Positions 8,093-16,499 are shown, numbered from the stretch's first letter. The stretch is DNA of 64,000 nucleotides from Castellaniella sp049650445 (GCF_049650445.1 NZ_JBASAD010000024.1:1-64000), one strand, 5' to 3'. Notes: generated by a model from the sequence alone, not told the origin. Translations and numbers: made by a program.

Positions 8093-8653
8093 CTACAACG
8101 GCGCGATCCGCCCAAACTCGACCTGCACGGTCTGCGGGCGGCCCAGGATGTTCAACAGCAGGGTGACGCGATCGGCCGAGACGGACTGGACCAGGGCCTG
8201 AACGCCCGCCAGGGCGGGATCCCGCAGGCGCACGGCCATGCCGGGTTGGTAGGGGCTGATGTCGACCAGATCGGTGGTTTCGCGCAGGTCTTCCGCCTGG
8301 CGGATGGCCTGGACGGCGGCATCGGCCAGGATCGCAGGCTGGTGGCCGAACATGACGAGCCGGCTGACGCCCACGGTAGAACGCACCACGGACAGGGATT
8401 GCGTCGCCCGGGTCGGCCGCAGGAACAGGTAGCGGGGGAACATGGGTTCGTGGGCGGTCAGGGCGGGGGCGGACGCAAGGGCGAACGGCCCGGACTGCAG
8501 GGTGGCAGTCGCGCGCCGCCGCCCCGGTTCCCGGAAGACCTTGAACAGCGGCAGGTAGACCTCGAAGTCCTGGCGCCGCAGTTGTTCGGCGGCGGTGCGT
8601 TCCTGCCGAGGCTTGGTATGGGCGACGTACCAGGCGGTGGAAAGATCAGGCAT
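8093..8653 (-). CDS. rfaH: RfaH/NusG-paralogue transcription antiterminator
   Basis: NusG-family specialised elongation factor of 186 residues. The N-terminal NGN domain shows AWYVAHTKPRQERTAAEQL and HEPMFPRYLFLRPTRATQS, and residues 115-145 form the linker. The C-terminal KOW-like domain (YQPGMAVRLRDPALAGVQAL) ends in VQVEFGRIAPL. RfaH binds RNA polymerase paused at ops elements and suppresses Rho-dependent polarity in long LPS and capsule operons; an exact ops element lies at 1461-1473. The start is ATG 8653, two bases after the vapC stop at 8656, suggesting translational coupling; a TTG 6 bases upstream is possible. Assignment to RfaH rather than another NusG paralogue (LoaP, TaA, ActX) rests on length and context. 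Confidence 0.82.
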   Translation of the reverse strand: MPDLSTAWYVAHTKPRQERTAAEQLRRQDFEVYLPLFKVFREPGRRRATATLQSGPFALASAPALTAHEPMFPRYLFLRPTRATQSLSVVRSTVGVSRLVMFGHQPAILADAAVQAIRQAEDLRETTDLVDISPYQPGMAVRLRDPALAGVQALVQSVSADRVTLLLNILGRPQTVQVEFGRIAPL

Positions 8654-8655
8654 CG

Positions 8656-9015
8656 TCAATACGGCACCCGCACATCCAGGGCATCTGCGGGGAAATCCCG
8701 GTGATTGCGCGACACCAGCAGCATCCCATGAATCTGGGCGGAAGCCCAGATGATGGCGTCCGGGAGCCGGATGCGCCGTTCCCTGCGGATGACGATGGCG
8801 CGGCCCGCCACCTGATCATCCACCCCGATGCGTTCGAAAGAATCCAGCCAGCGACGGATCGTAGATTCCTCGTGCGGCGCAGCACCCACCAGCACCTCCA
8901 TCCAGGTGATGACACTGATGGCCGGCCGCGCATGGCGTCCGATTTCCATGCGCGCTTTTTCATGCCCGCTCAGGAAATCGATGAGCACGTTGGTATCGAT
9001 CAGCACTCTTACCAT
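8656..9015 (-). CDS. vapC: VapC-type PIN-domain ribonuclease toxin
   Basis: PIN-domain protein of 119 residues, predicted to cleave tRNA or rRNA with Mg2+. The acidic metal-binding residues are in place: D7 in MVRVLIDTNVLIDFL, E40 in VITWMEVLVG, D86 in IRLPDAIIWAS, and N104/D107 in LLVSRNHRDFP. Length and layout are normal for VapC. The start overlaps the end of the upstream ribbon-helix-helix antitoxin gene by 7 bases, the standard vapBC arrangement. Its stop is only two bases from the start of the rfaH-like gene, so the toxin and the antiterminator may share a transcript. Confidence 0.92.
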   Translation of the reverse strand: MVRVLIDTNVLIDFLSGHEKARMEIGRHARPAISVITWMEVLVGAAPHEESTIRRWLDSFERIGVDDQVAGRAIVIRRERRIRLPDAIIWASAQIHGMLLVSRNHRDFPADALDVRVPY

Positions 9016-9227
9016 TCCGCTCTTTGCGCTTCCTGGTATTCGAGCCCGTCGATCGAGCGATCTCGCCAGAGACCGAACACTGCCGATGCATCACCCGGCG
9101 CATGGCGTGCGAGATAAGCATCGATGGCATCCCGGATGATGGCTGCGCGGGACCGCCCCTCAGTGTGCACTTTTGCGGCAAGGGCCTGCAACTGCGTTTC
9201 CGAGAGGTCGATGAGGATTCTGGCCAT
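9009..9227 (-). CDS. Ribbon-helix-helix (CopG/VapB-like) antitoxin
   Basis: Small DNA-binding antitoxin of 72 residues. MARILIDLSETQLQALAAKV is the beta-strand and first helix of a ribbon-helix-helix domain, and SRAAIIRDAIDAYLARH is the second helix. The C-terminal tail SIDGLEYQEAQRAEW would wrap the VapC toxin. It overlaps vapC by 7 bases, and together they form an intact type II module. Start choice is uncertain: ATG 9227 matches the domain boundary, but in-frame ATGs at 9254 and 9260 would add 9-11 residues. An inverted repeat at 9247-9265 overlaps those upstream starts and is a likely autoregulatory operator, which favours 9227. Confidence 0.8.
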   Translation of the reverse strand: MARILIDLSETQLQALAAKVHTEGRSRAAIIRDAIDAYLARHAPGDASAVFGLWRDRSIDGLEYQEAQRAEW

Positions 9228-9246
9228 GGCTTTTGAGGCTTCATTG

Positions 9247-9265
9247 GATATCATTATCATATATC
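9247..9265. promoter_or_regulatory. Inverted repeat, candidate vapBC operator
   Basis: GATAT-N9-ATATC sits 20 bases upstream of the antitoxin ATG in an AT-rich patch. This is where antitoxin/toxin complexes usually bind to repress their own operon. On the minus strand the patch also contains TGATAATGATAT, which resembles half of a Fur box, but the second half does not match. Confidence 0.4.
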
Positions 9266-9283
9266 ATCCAGAAGCTCGAGACC

Positions 9284-9301
9284 GGATGGCTGACGCCATC
9301 C
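9284..9301 (-). terminator. Hairpin after the NCS2 permease gene
   Basis: A perfect 7-base stem GGATGGC/GCCATCC with a 4-base loop lies 15 bases past the permease stop and before the vapBC operator. It is not followed by a T-run on the minus strand, so it may slow polymerase or protect the 3' end rather than act as a classical intrinsic terminator. Confidence 0.4.
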
Positions 9302-9315
9302 AGCCAACCTGAAGA

Positions 9316-10800
9316 TCAAGCCTCCGCGTGCTTGGCGGCCTCGACGGCGGCGTCGGTATCGTGCGGGGCGCCGTTGAAGAACAGGTTCAGCAGCACGGCC
9401 GACAGGGAGGTCAGCAGGATGCCCGATTCGATCAGCGGATGGATGGCGTGCGGCATCCACTGGCGGAAGTTGGGCGCGACCACGGGGATCATGCCCATGC
9501 CGATGGAAATGGCCACGACCATCGCATTGTTGCGGTTCTTGACGAAATCCACGCCGCCCAGGATGCGGATGCCGGTGGCGGTGACCATGCCGAACATCAC
9601 GATGCCGGCGCCGCCCAGCACGACGGTGGGCAGGGACTCGACCAGGGCCGCCAGCTTCGGCAGCAGGCCCAGGACCAGCAGGATCACACCGCTGACCACG
9701 CAGACGTAGCGGCTGCGCACGCCGGTGACGGCGACCAGGCCTACGTTCTGGGAGAAGCTGGAATACGGGAAGGTGTTGAAGATGCCGCCGATCAAGGTGC
9801 CCAGGCCGTCCGTGCGCAGGCCACGCGCCAGATCCTTCTGGCCGATCTTCTTGCCGGTCATGTCGCCCAGGGCCAGGAACATCCCGGTGGATTCGATCAG
9901 GATCACGATCATGACCAGCACCATGGTCACGATCATCCAGAGGTCGAACTTCGGCATCCCGAAATGGAAGGGCAGAACCACGTCGACCCACTCGGCCTTG
10001 GCGACCTTCTCGAACGTCATGATGCCCATGGCGGCCGTGATGACGGCGCCGACCACGATGCCCAGCAGCACGGCGATGTTGGACAGGAAGCCCTTGCAGA
10101 ACTTGGCGATCACCAGAATCGACACCAGCACGATGCCGGCGATGCCCACCCCGGTCAGGTTGGCGTATTTGGGATTGGGCACGGTGGGCATGATGGACAG
10201 GCCCTGCGGGACTCCCGGCAGTGGCGAGCCCGGCGCACCCGAGGCGGCCCGGATGTCCTTGAGCCAGTTGACGTAGTTGGGATCGACCAGGGCCGGCGCG
10301 GTGGGGCCGACGGGGTTGCCGAAGATCCAGTTGATGCCCACGCGCATCAGGGTGATGCCGATGATGGCGATGATGGTGCCGGTCACGACCGGGGGGAAGA
10401 AGCGCAGCAGCCGGCTGATCCAGGGGGCGATCAGAATGGTGATGATCCCCGCCGCGATGATGGTGCCGAACAGCAACTGGGCGCCCTCGTGTCCGGGATT
10501 GGACTGGGCGATGTGGATCATGGGCCCGACAGGTGCGAAGCTGACGCCCATGATGACGGGCAGCTTGATCCCGAACCACTGAGTGGCGCCCATGGACTGG
10601 ATGATGGTGGCGATGCCGCAGGCGAACAAGTCGGCGGCGATCAGCAGTGACACCTCATGCGAATCCAGGCCCAGCGCCCGGCCAATGATCAGAGGGACGG
10701 CCACGGCGCCGGCGTACATCACCAGCACGTGCTGCAGCCCAAGGGCCGTCAACTGGCCCATCGGCAGGATCTCGTCCACCGGGGCAACGGTTTTGCTCAT
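9316..10800 (-). CDS. NCS2-family purine/pyrimidine:cation symporter
   Basis: Inner-membrane permease of 494 residues with about 14 hydrophobic segments, belonging to the nucleobase:cation symporter-2 family (xanthine, uric acid or uracil uptake). Family landmarks are LGLQHVLVMYAGAVAVPLI in TM1, VIMGVSFAPVG, the substrate-binding segment LIESTGMFLALGDMTGKK and the signature NTFPYSSFSQNVGLVAVTGV followed by SRYV. The start at 10800 (MSKTVAPVDEILPM) has GGAGAC at a good distance; the frame extends to 10884 without support. The E-S-T-G and Q-N motifs resemble xanthine/urate transporters more than uracil ones, but substrate is not proven. It stands alone, without purine catabolic genes nearby. 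Confidence 0.85.
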   Translation of the reverse strand: MSKTVAPVDEILPMGQLTALGLQHVLVMYAGAVAVPLIIGRALGLDSHEVSLLIAADLFACGIATIIQSMGATQWFGIKLPVIMGVSFAPVGPMIHIAQSNPGHEGAQLLFGTIIAAGIITILIAPWISRLLRFFPPVVTGTIIAIIGITLMRVGINWIFGNPVGPTAPALVDPNYVNWLKDIRAASGAPGSPLPGVPQGLSIMPTVPNPKYANLTGVGIAGIVLVSILVIAKFCKGFLSNIAVLLGIVVGAVITAAMGIMTFEKVAKAEWVDVVLPFHFGMPKFDLWMIVTMVLVMIVILIESTGMFLALGDMTGKKIGQKDLARGLRTDGLGTLIGGIFNTFPYSSFSQNVGLVAVTGVRSRYVCVVSGVILLVLGLLPKLAALVESLPTVVLGGAGIVMFGMVTATGIRILGGVDFVKNRNNAMVVAISIGMGMIPVVAPNFRQWMPHAIHPLIESGILLTSLSAVLLNLFFNGAPHDTDAAVEAAKHAEA

Positions 10801-11026
10801 GTATTGTCTCCAAGGCGCGGAATGTCGCCGTGGCTGGCGCATTCCATCACGTGTGAACCAAATCGGAAAGTCCAAAAACGCCATGCCGGCGTCTTGCGGT
10901 CACTCTACCGGAGGCCTGTTGGCGTCATCATGTGCAAAGCGCGATAAGGACTTTTCGACCAGACGCATAATCCCGGGTAAACCCTGGGGATTTTCAGGGA
11001 ATGGACGGGGATTGCAGGGAAAGTCC
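10801..11026. other. Intergenic region between pgi and the NCS2 gene
   Basis: This 226-base gap lies between two leftward genes. It should hold the end of the pgi transcript and the promoter of the permease. A weak imperfect hairpin occurs at 10971-10990 (TCCCGGGT against ACCCTGGGGA), which could help terminate pgi. No riboswitch, small ORF or clear promoter hexamers were recognised. Confidence 0.4.
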
Positions 11027-12631
11027 CTAGGAGCGGGGAGACGCTCCAACTCGCAGGCGGTCGATCCAGTGGCGGGTGGAGGTGTCGTGACGGTCGGTGG
11101 CCGTGCCGGCAGCGGCCGGCGCGGCGGGATCCAGTTCGGCGATGATGCCGCGCGCGAGGACCTTGCCGTATTCGACGCCCCACTGGTCAAAGGGGTCGAT
11201 CCCCCAGATCACGCCCTGGGTGAAGACGCGATGTTCGTACAGGGCCAGCAGCGCGCCCAGGGAATACGGCGACAGGCGCGGCAGGGCGATCAGGTGGTTG
11301 GGACGCCCGCCCGGATGGACGCGGTGCGGGGCCAGCCAGTCGGCGCGGGCCGTGTCCATGCCCTCGGCCAGGCATTCGGCGCGCGCCTGGGCCAGGGTCT
11401 TGCCGCGCATCAGGGCCTCGCGCTGGGCCAGACAGTTGGCCAGCAACTGGCGGTGGTGCGCCGGCCAATGGTGATCGGCCTCGCGGCACAGAATGAAATC
11501 CACCGGGGCGCCGTCGCTGCCCTGGTGCATCCACTGGAAGAAGGTGTGTTGCGCGTCGGTGCCCGGCATGCCCCAGACGGCGGGGCCGGTGGGCACCCCC
11601 ACGGGGCGGCCGGCGACGTCCACCGACTTGCCCAGGGATTCCATGTCCAGTTGCTGGATGTAGGGCACCAGGTTCGCCAGGCGCGAATCGTAGGGTGCGA
11701 TGTTCAGCGACCCGTGCCCCAGCACGCTGCGGTTGGCGACCCCTGCCAGCGCCATGCGCACGGGGGCGTTTTCCGCCAGAGGCGTCTGGGCGAAATGCGC
11801 GTCCATGGCGGCGGCGCCCGCGCGCAGCCCCTCCAGCACGTCGACGCCCACGGCCAGCGCAGTGCTCAGGCTGACCGCCGACCACAGGGAAAACCGCCCG
11901 CCGACCCAGTCCCACAATTGGAAGATCTGGTTTTCCGGCACACCCCAGGCGCGGGCGCGGTCGGGCCGGGCAGTGACCGCGACCAGGTGGTTGGCCGGGT
12001 CCAGACCTGCGCCGGCCAGCCATTCGCGGGCGCGGGCGCCGTTTTCCAGGGTTTCGGCGGTGGTGAAGGACTTGGAGACCAGTACGACCAGGGTTTCGCG
12101 CGGGTCCAGCCCCGCCAGCCCGCCCTCGATGGCGTGGCCGTCGATGTTGGCGACGAAACGCACGTCGCGCCAGGTGCCGGCGTAGCCGAAGGCCGTCACC
12201 GCCAGGCGCACACCCCAATCCGAACCGCCGATGCCGATGTGCACGATGTGGCGCCAGCGCCGCCCGGCGTCGGCACGCTGCACCCAGGCGTCCATGCGTT
12301 CACGTTCGGCCTGCACCTCGGGCGATGCTTCAGGCGCGCGCAACAGCGTATGCCAGGCGGCGCGATCCTCGGTCAGGTTGACGATCTCGCCCGCCAGCAG
12401 ACGCGCACGCTGTGTCTCGAAGCCACGCGCCTTCAACAAGGCCTCGCCCGCAGCCATGAGCTCGGGTGAATGGCGCTGACCGCTGGAATCCAGCGCCAGA
12501 CCAGGGGCCTCGATCAGATCCAGCGCATCAGGACGCGGCGCGCAGGTCTGCACCGCCAGCGCAAAGCGCTTCCATTCGGAAAGCTCAGTCAGCGGGGCGG
12601 GCGTGTCGGCGGGGGTGAGACGATCGGACAT
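11027..12631 (-). CDS. pgi: Glucose-6-phosphate isomerase
   Basis: Interconverts glucose-6-phosphate and fructose-6-phosphate in the cytoplasm, feeding glycolysis, gluconeogenesis and nucleotide-sugar synthesis. The 534-residue protein has HIGIGGSDWGVRL, the phosphate loop SKSFTTAETLENGARAREWL, the base-catalyst segment QQLDMESLGKSVD with its glutamate, HQGSDGAPVDFI with the ring-opening histidine, and the C-terminal signature DPFDQWGVEYGKVLA. Length is normal for the bacterial enzyme. Start 12631 (MSDRLTPADTP) is preferred to 12667, but neither has a convincing Shine-Dalgarno sequence. It is followed by the NCS2 gene and preceded by a long palindrome. Confidence 0.94.
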   Translation of the reverse strand: MSDRLTPADTPAPLTELSEWKRFALAVQTCAPRPDALDLIEAPGLALDSSGQRHSPELMAAGEALLKARGFETQRARLLAGEIVNLTEDRAAWHTLLRAPEASPEVQAERERMDAWVQRADAGRRWRHIVHIGIGGSDWGVRLAVTAFGYAGTWRDVRFVANIDGHAIEGGLAGLDPRETLVVLVSKSFTTAETLENGARAREWLAGAGLDPANHLVAVTARPDRARAWGVPENQIFQLWDWVGGRFSLWSAVSLSTALAVGVDVLEGLRAGAAAMDAHFAQTPLAENAPVRMALAGVANRSVLGHGSLNIAPYDSRLANLVPYIQQLDMESLGKSVDVAGRPVGVPTGPAVWGMPGTDAQHTFFQWMHQGSDGAPVDFILCREADHHWPAHHRQLLANCLAQREALMRGKTLAQARAECLAEGMDTARADWLAPHRVHPGGRPNHLIALPRLSPYSLGALLALYEHRVFTQGVIWGIDPFDQWGVEYGKVLARGIIAELDPAAPAAAGTATDRHDTSTRHWIDRLRVGASPRS

Positions 12632-12716
12632 GGCGGCGGATTCGGGATCGACGGGGTCGCCGGTCATTATGTCATGCGGTCACGTGAAACACCCCGGCGC
12701 TGCGCCCTTCGGGTAT

Positions 12717-12819
12717 CGATTCGGATGCCTGGGCTTGTCAGGCAAGGCGCAAACCGCAGCGATAGTCAGACTATCGCGAGAGTTTGCAACGCAGCATGGC
12801 GAGCCCAGGCGCCGAATTC
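12717..12819. repeat. Long imperfect palindrome between fadA and pgi
   Basis: About 50 bases on each side of position 12768 are inverted copies of each other. The centre GCGATAGTC-A-GACTATCGC (12759-12777) is perfect; outward, GCAAAC pairs with GTTTGC and GCCTGGGCT pairs with AGCCCAGGC, with small mismatches and one indel. The right end coincides with the fadA stop codon at 12818. A cruciform or a very long RNA hairpin could form, and the element may act as a transcription terminator or be a dispersed repeat. No tandem site duplication was recognised around it. Confidence 0.75.
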
Positions 12820-14014
12820 AGCAGCGTTCGAAGATGCCTGCCGCACCCATGCCCGTACCCACGCACATCGTCACCATGCCGTACTGCAGATTGCGGCGGC
12901 GCAGGGCGTGGATGGTGGTGGCGGCACGGATCGCACCGGTCGCACCCAGGGGGTGGCCCAGGGCGATGGCCCCGCCCATGGGGTTGACCACGTCCTCGTT
13001 CAGGCCCAGGTCGCGGATGACGGCCAGGGACTGGGCGGCGAAGGCTTCGTTCAGTTCGATCCAGCCCATCTGGTCCTGCGTCAGGCCGGCCTTCTTCAGG
13101 GCGAGCGGGATGGCTTCCTTGGGACCGATGCCCATGATATCGGGCGGCACGCCGCGCACGGCGAAGGACACGAAGCGCGCCAGCGGCGTCAGATTATGTG
13201 CCTTCAGGGCGCGTTCGGACACGACCAGCAGGGCGCCGGCACCGTCGGAAGTCTGCGAGCTGTTGCCGGCGGTGACGCTGCCCTTGGCGGCGAACACGGG
13301 ACGCAGGCGGGCCAGGGCTTCCAGGCTGGTGTCGGCGCGCGGGCCTTCGTCCAGGCTGACGGTGTGGCGGGTCTCGCGGACTTCGCCGGTCGTCAGGTCG
13401 GGGACGCGGCGCACGATTTCCACCGGCAGCATTTCGTCGCTGAATTCGCCGGACTGCTGGGCGGCCAGGGCGCGCTGGTGCGAACGCAGGGCGAAAGCGT
13501 CCTGGTCCTCGCGGGAAATCTGCCAGCGCTGGGCGACCTGTTCGGCGGTGGAGCCCATGCCGTAGGCGATGCCGATGTTCTCGTCCTTCAGGTAGACGTC
13601 GGGGCTGAAAGAAGTGTTGATCCCCATGGTGGGCACCAGGCTCATGGACTCGGTGCCGCAGGCCAGCATTACGTCGGACTCGCCCACGCGGATGCGGTCG
13701 GCCGCCATGGCGATGGCGGTCAGGCCGGACGCGCAGAAGCGGTTGACGGTGACGCCGCCGACGGATTGCGGCAGACCGGACAGCAGCGCGCCGACGCGCG
13801 CGACATTCAGGCCCTGCGGGCCTTCGGGGATGGCGCAGCCGACGATGGCGTCCTCGATCGCGGCGGGGTCCAGATTGGGCGCCTGGGCCAGCACGCCCCG
13901 GATGGCCTTGGCCAGCAGTTCGTCGGGCCGGGTGTGGGAATACATGCCGCGCGGGGCTTTGCCGATGGGCGTGCGCGTCGCAGCGACGATATAGGCTTGT
14001 TGAAGGGCAGTCAT
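12818..14014 (-). CDS. fadA: Acetyl-CoA acyltransferase (3-ketoacyl-CoA thiolase)
   Basis: Thiolase of 398 residues that cleaves 3-ketoacyl-CoA with CoA in the last step of beta-oxidation. The three active-site motifs are intact: VNRFCASGLTAIAMAADR with the nucleophilic cysteine, NPMGGAIALGHPLGATGA with the histidine, and MVTMCVGTGMGAAGIFE with the second cysteine. The ATG at 14014 is preceded by AAGGAGA. It lies 61 bases downstream of the fadB-like gene, and both are read leftward from a shared control region at 16500-16687. The C-terminus ends normally, directly against the long palindrome. Confidence 0.92.
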   Translation of the reverse strand: MTALQQAYIVAATRTPIGKAPRGMYSHTRPDELLAKAIRGVLAQAPNLDPAAIEDAIVGCAIPEGPQGLNVARVGALLSGLPQSVGGVTVNRFCASGLTAIAMAADRIRVGESDVMLACGTESMSLVPTMGINTSFSPDVYLKDENIGIAYGMGSTAEQVAQRWQISREDQDAFALRSHQRALAAQQSGEFSDEMLPVEIVRRVPDLTTGEVRETRHTVSLDEGPRADTSLEALARLRPVFAAKGSVTAGNSSQTSDGAGALLVVSERALKAHNLTPLARFVSFAVRGVPPDIMGIGPKEAIPLALKKAGLTQDQMGWIELNEAFAAQSLAVIRDLGLNEDVVNPMGGAIALGHPLGATGAIRAATTIHALRRRNLQYGMVTMCVGTGMGAAGIFERC

Positions 14015-14075
14015 TGAAAGTCTCCTTGTTCGGGGTTCCGGGCCGGCCGGCGGCCCGGGCTTCGTCTGCGACGCG

Positions 14076-16499
14076 TCAGTTGCGCACGGGCTTGCCGGTT
14101 TGCAGCAGGCCGGCGATGCGCTCTTGAGTCTTGGGGTTGGCGAGCAGGCCCAGGAAGGCCTTGCGCTCCAGCCGCAGCATCCAGGCCTCGTCGACCAGGC
14201 TGCCCGGATCGACGTCGCCGCCGCAGATGGCCGTGGCGACCTGTTCGGCGATGTGGAAGTCGTAGTCCGAGATGAAGCCGCCCACGCGCATGTTCACCAG
14301 TTGCGCCTTCAGCGTGGCGATGGCGTCGCGGCCGGCCACGGGGAAGCGCGCCGCCAGCGGTGCGCGGTAGCCCTGTTCGGCCAGGTTGGCGGCTTCGCGC
14401 ACGGCCACGTACAGCAGTTCGTAGCGGTTCATGACGATGGGGTCGGAGTCGCGCAGGAAGCCGATCTGGCGGGCTTCCAGGGCAGACTTCGACACACGCG
14501 CCGTGGCCACGGCCAGGACGAAATCCTTGACGTAGGCCAGCAGCGGGGCGTCCGGGGCCGACTGGGCCTGGATCTCGGCTGCGCGGCGGGCGCTGAAGGT
14601 GATGCCGCCGGCGCCCGGCACCAGGCCGATGCCGACTTCCACCAGACCGATGTAGCTTTCCAGGTGGGCGACGCGGCGGGCGCAATGCACGGACAGCTCG
14701 CAGCCGCCGCCCAGCGCCAGGCCGGCCACCGCTGCGACCACGGGCACCTGGGCGTAGCGCAGGCGCATGACCATGTCCTGCATTTCCTTCTGGATCGGCT
14801 CGACGGCCTTGACGCCGCCGGACATGAAGGCGGGCAGCATGGCTTTCAGGTCGGCGCCGGCGGAAAACGGATCGTCCAGTTGGGCGACGACCAGGGCCTT
14901 GTAACCCTGCTCGGCCAGATCCACGGCATGGATCACGCCGCGCACCACGTCCGGACTGAGGGTGTGCATCTTGGTCTTGAACGACACCAGCAGCACGTCC
15001 TGGGGATGCGGAGCGGGCAGCGTCCAGCACAGCACGGCGTCGTCTTCGTGCACGACGTTCGGCGTCAGGGCCGGGCCTTCGCCGATCAGGCGCGGGGCGC
15101 CGATCTGGCGCTGGTAGACGGGCAGCGCGCTGCGCGGCACATAGGCGTTGGTCGCCGGGCTGTAAGAACCCGCCGGCGTGTGCACGGCCTGCGCGTCCCA
15201 GACCGGGCCGCTGGTGACCCAGGCGGGCAGCGGCGCATCCGACAGGGTCTTGCCGGCGGCGATGTCTTCATTGATCCATTCGGCGACCTGGCGCCAGCCG
15301 GCGGCCTGCCAGATCTCGAAGGGGCCGAAACTGTGGCCGAAGCCCCACTTCATGGCCTGATCCAGTTCGCGCGCGCTGTCGGCGATGTCGCCCAGATGCA
15401 CGGCGCTGTAGTGGAAGGTGTCGCGCAGCACGGCCCAGACGAATTGCGCCTGGGGATGCGTGGAATCATGCAGCGCCCGCAGGCGCTTGGCGGGATCGCG
15501 TTCCTTCAGGATGTCCTTGACCTCGTCGTCGGCCTTTTCGCCGGAGGGCACGTAGGCACCGGCCTGCGGGTCCAGGCGCAGGATGGCCTTGCCTTCCTTC
15601 TTGAAGAAGCCGGCCTGGGTCTTCTGGCCCAGGGCGCCCTTCTCGATCAGGGCAGCCACCACGGGCGGCACGCCGAAATGGGCGCGGAAGGGATCGTCGG
15701 GCAACTGGTTCTTCATCGTGTCGATGACGTGCGCCAGCGTATCCAGGCCGACCACGTCGGCGGTGCGGTAGGTGCCGGATTTGGCGCGGCCCAGACGGGT
15801 GCCGGTCAGGTCGTCCACCAGTTCATAGGGCAGGCCGAAAGCCTGGGTGTGATGGAAGACCGACAGGATGCCGAACACGCCGATGCGGTTGCCGATGAAG
15901 TTCGGCGTGTCCTTGGCGCGCACGACGCCCTTGCCCAGTTGCGACACCAGGAAGGTTTCCAGGTGGTCCAGCAGCGCCGGTTCGGTGGCGGCGGTGGGAA
16001 TCAGTTCGACCAGCGGCATGTAGCGCGGCGGATTGAAGAAGTGCACGCCGCAGAAACGGTGGCGCAGCGTCTCGGGCAGCGCCTCGGACAGGGACGTGAT
16101 GGACAGGCCCGAGGTGTTGCTGGCGACGATGGCGTGCGGATTCAGGGCCGGTGCCAGCTTGTGATACAGGTCGCGCTTCCAGTCCAGACGTTCGGCGATG
16201 GCCTCGATGACGACGTCGCAATCGGCCAGCAGCGCCAGATCCTCGTCGTAGTTGGCCGGCGTGATCAGGTCGGCCAGGGCGTCGACGCCCAGGGGCGCGG
16301 GGCTGAGCTTTTTCAACTGAGCGATGGCGCGCTGGACGATGCCGTCCTTGCCGCCCTGGCCGTCGTCCTTGGCCAGATCGAACAGCACGACCGGCACGCC
16401 GGCATTGACGCAGTGGGCGGCGATCTGCGCGCCCATGACTCCGGCGCCGCACACCGCCACGCGGCGGATGAACAGGGGGGCGGACTGGCTGGTTTGCAT
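14076..16499 (-). CDS. 3-hydroxyacyl-CoA dehydrogenase/enoyl-CoA hydratase fusion (FadN/FadB type)
   Basis: Bifunctional beta-oxidation enzyme of 807 residues. The dehydrogenase comes first: an NAD-binding motif at about residues 13-29 (VAVCGAGVMGAQIAAHC), a conserved HFFNPPRYMPLVELI segment near 155, and ANFIGNRIGVF-like ending (PNFIGNRIGVFGILSV). The crotonase domain follows from about 490, with VAAVAGLALGGGCELSVHC and GLVEVGIGLVPGAGG carrying the oxyanion-hole glycines and a catalytic glutamate. The order dehydrogenase then hydratase is that of FadN, opposite to E. coli FadB. It is followed by the thiolase gene, giving a two-gene fatty-acid degradation operon. The palindrome 16638-16661 lies upstream. 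Confidence 0.9.
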   Translation of the reverse strand: MQTSQSAPLFIRRVAVCGAGVMGAQIAAHCVNAGVPVVLFDLAKDDGQGGKDGIVQRAIAQLKKLSPAPLGVDALADLITPANYDEDLALLADCDVVIEAIAERLDWKRDLYHKLAPALNPHAIVASNTSGLSITSLSEALPETLRHRFCGVHFFNPPRYMPLVELIPTAATEPALLDHLETFLVSQLGKGVVRAKDTPNFIGNRIGVFGILSVFHHTQAFGLPYELVDDLTGTRLGRAKSGTYRTADVVGLDTLAHVIDTMKNQLPDDPFRAHFGVPPVVAALIEKGALGQKTQAGFFKKEGKAILRLDPQAGAYVPSGEKADDEVKDILKERDPAKRLRALHDSTHPQAQFVWAVLRDTFHYSAVHLGDIADSARELDQAMKWGFGHSFGPFEIWQAAGWRQVAEWINEDIAAGKTLSDAPLPAWVTSGPVWDAQAVHTPAGSYSPATNAYVPRSALPVYQRQIGAPRLIGEGPALTPNVVHEDDAVLCWTLPAPHPQDVLLVSFKTKMHTLSPDVVRGVIHAVDLAEQGYKALVVAQLDDPFSAGADLKAMLPAFMSGGVKAVEPIQKEMQDMVMRLRYAQVPVVAAVAGLALGGGCELSVHCARRVAHLESYIGLVEVGIGLVPGAGGITFSARRAAEIQAQSAPDAPLLAYVKDFVLAVATARVSKSALEARQIGFLRDSDPIVMNRYELLYVAVREAANLAEQGYRAPLAARFPVAGRDAIATLKAQLVNMRVGGFISDYDFHIAEQVATAICGGDVDPGSLVDEAWMLRLERKAFLGLLANPKTQERIAGLLQTGKPVRN

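Noticed and set aside
9247..9265. Fur box upstream of vapBC
   Set aside because: Only one half (TGATAATGAT on the minus strand) resembles the consensus, and the palindrome is better explained as a toxin-antitoxin operator.
10583..12469. A 628-codon open frame on the plus strand opposite pgi
   Set aside because: Antisense shadow; pgi has all catalytic motifs on the minus strand.
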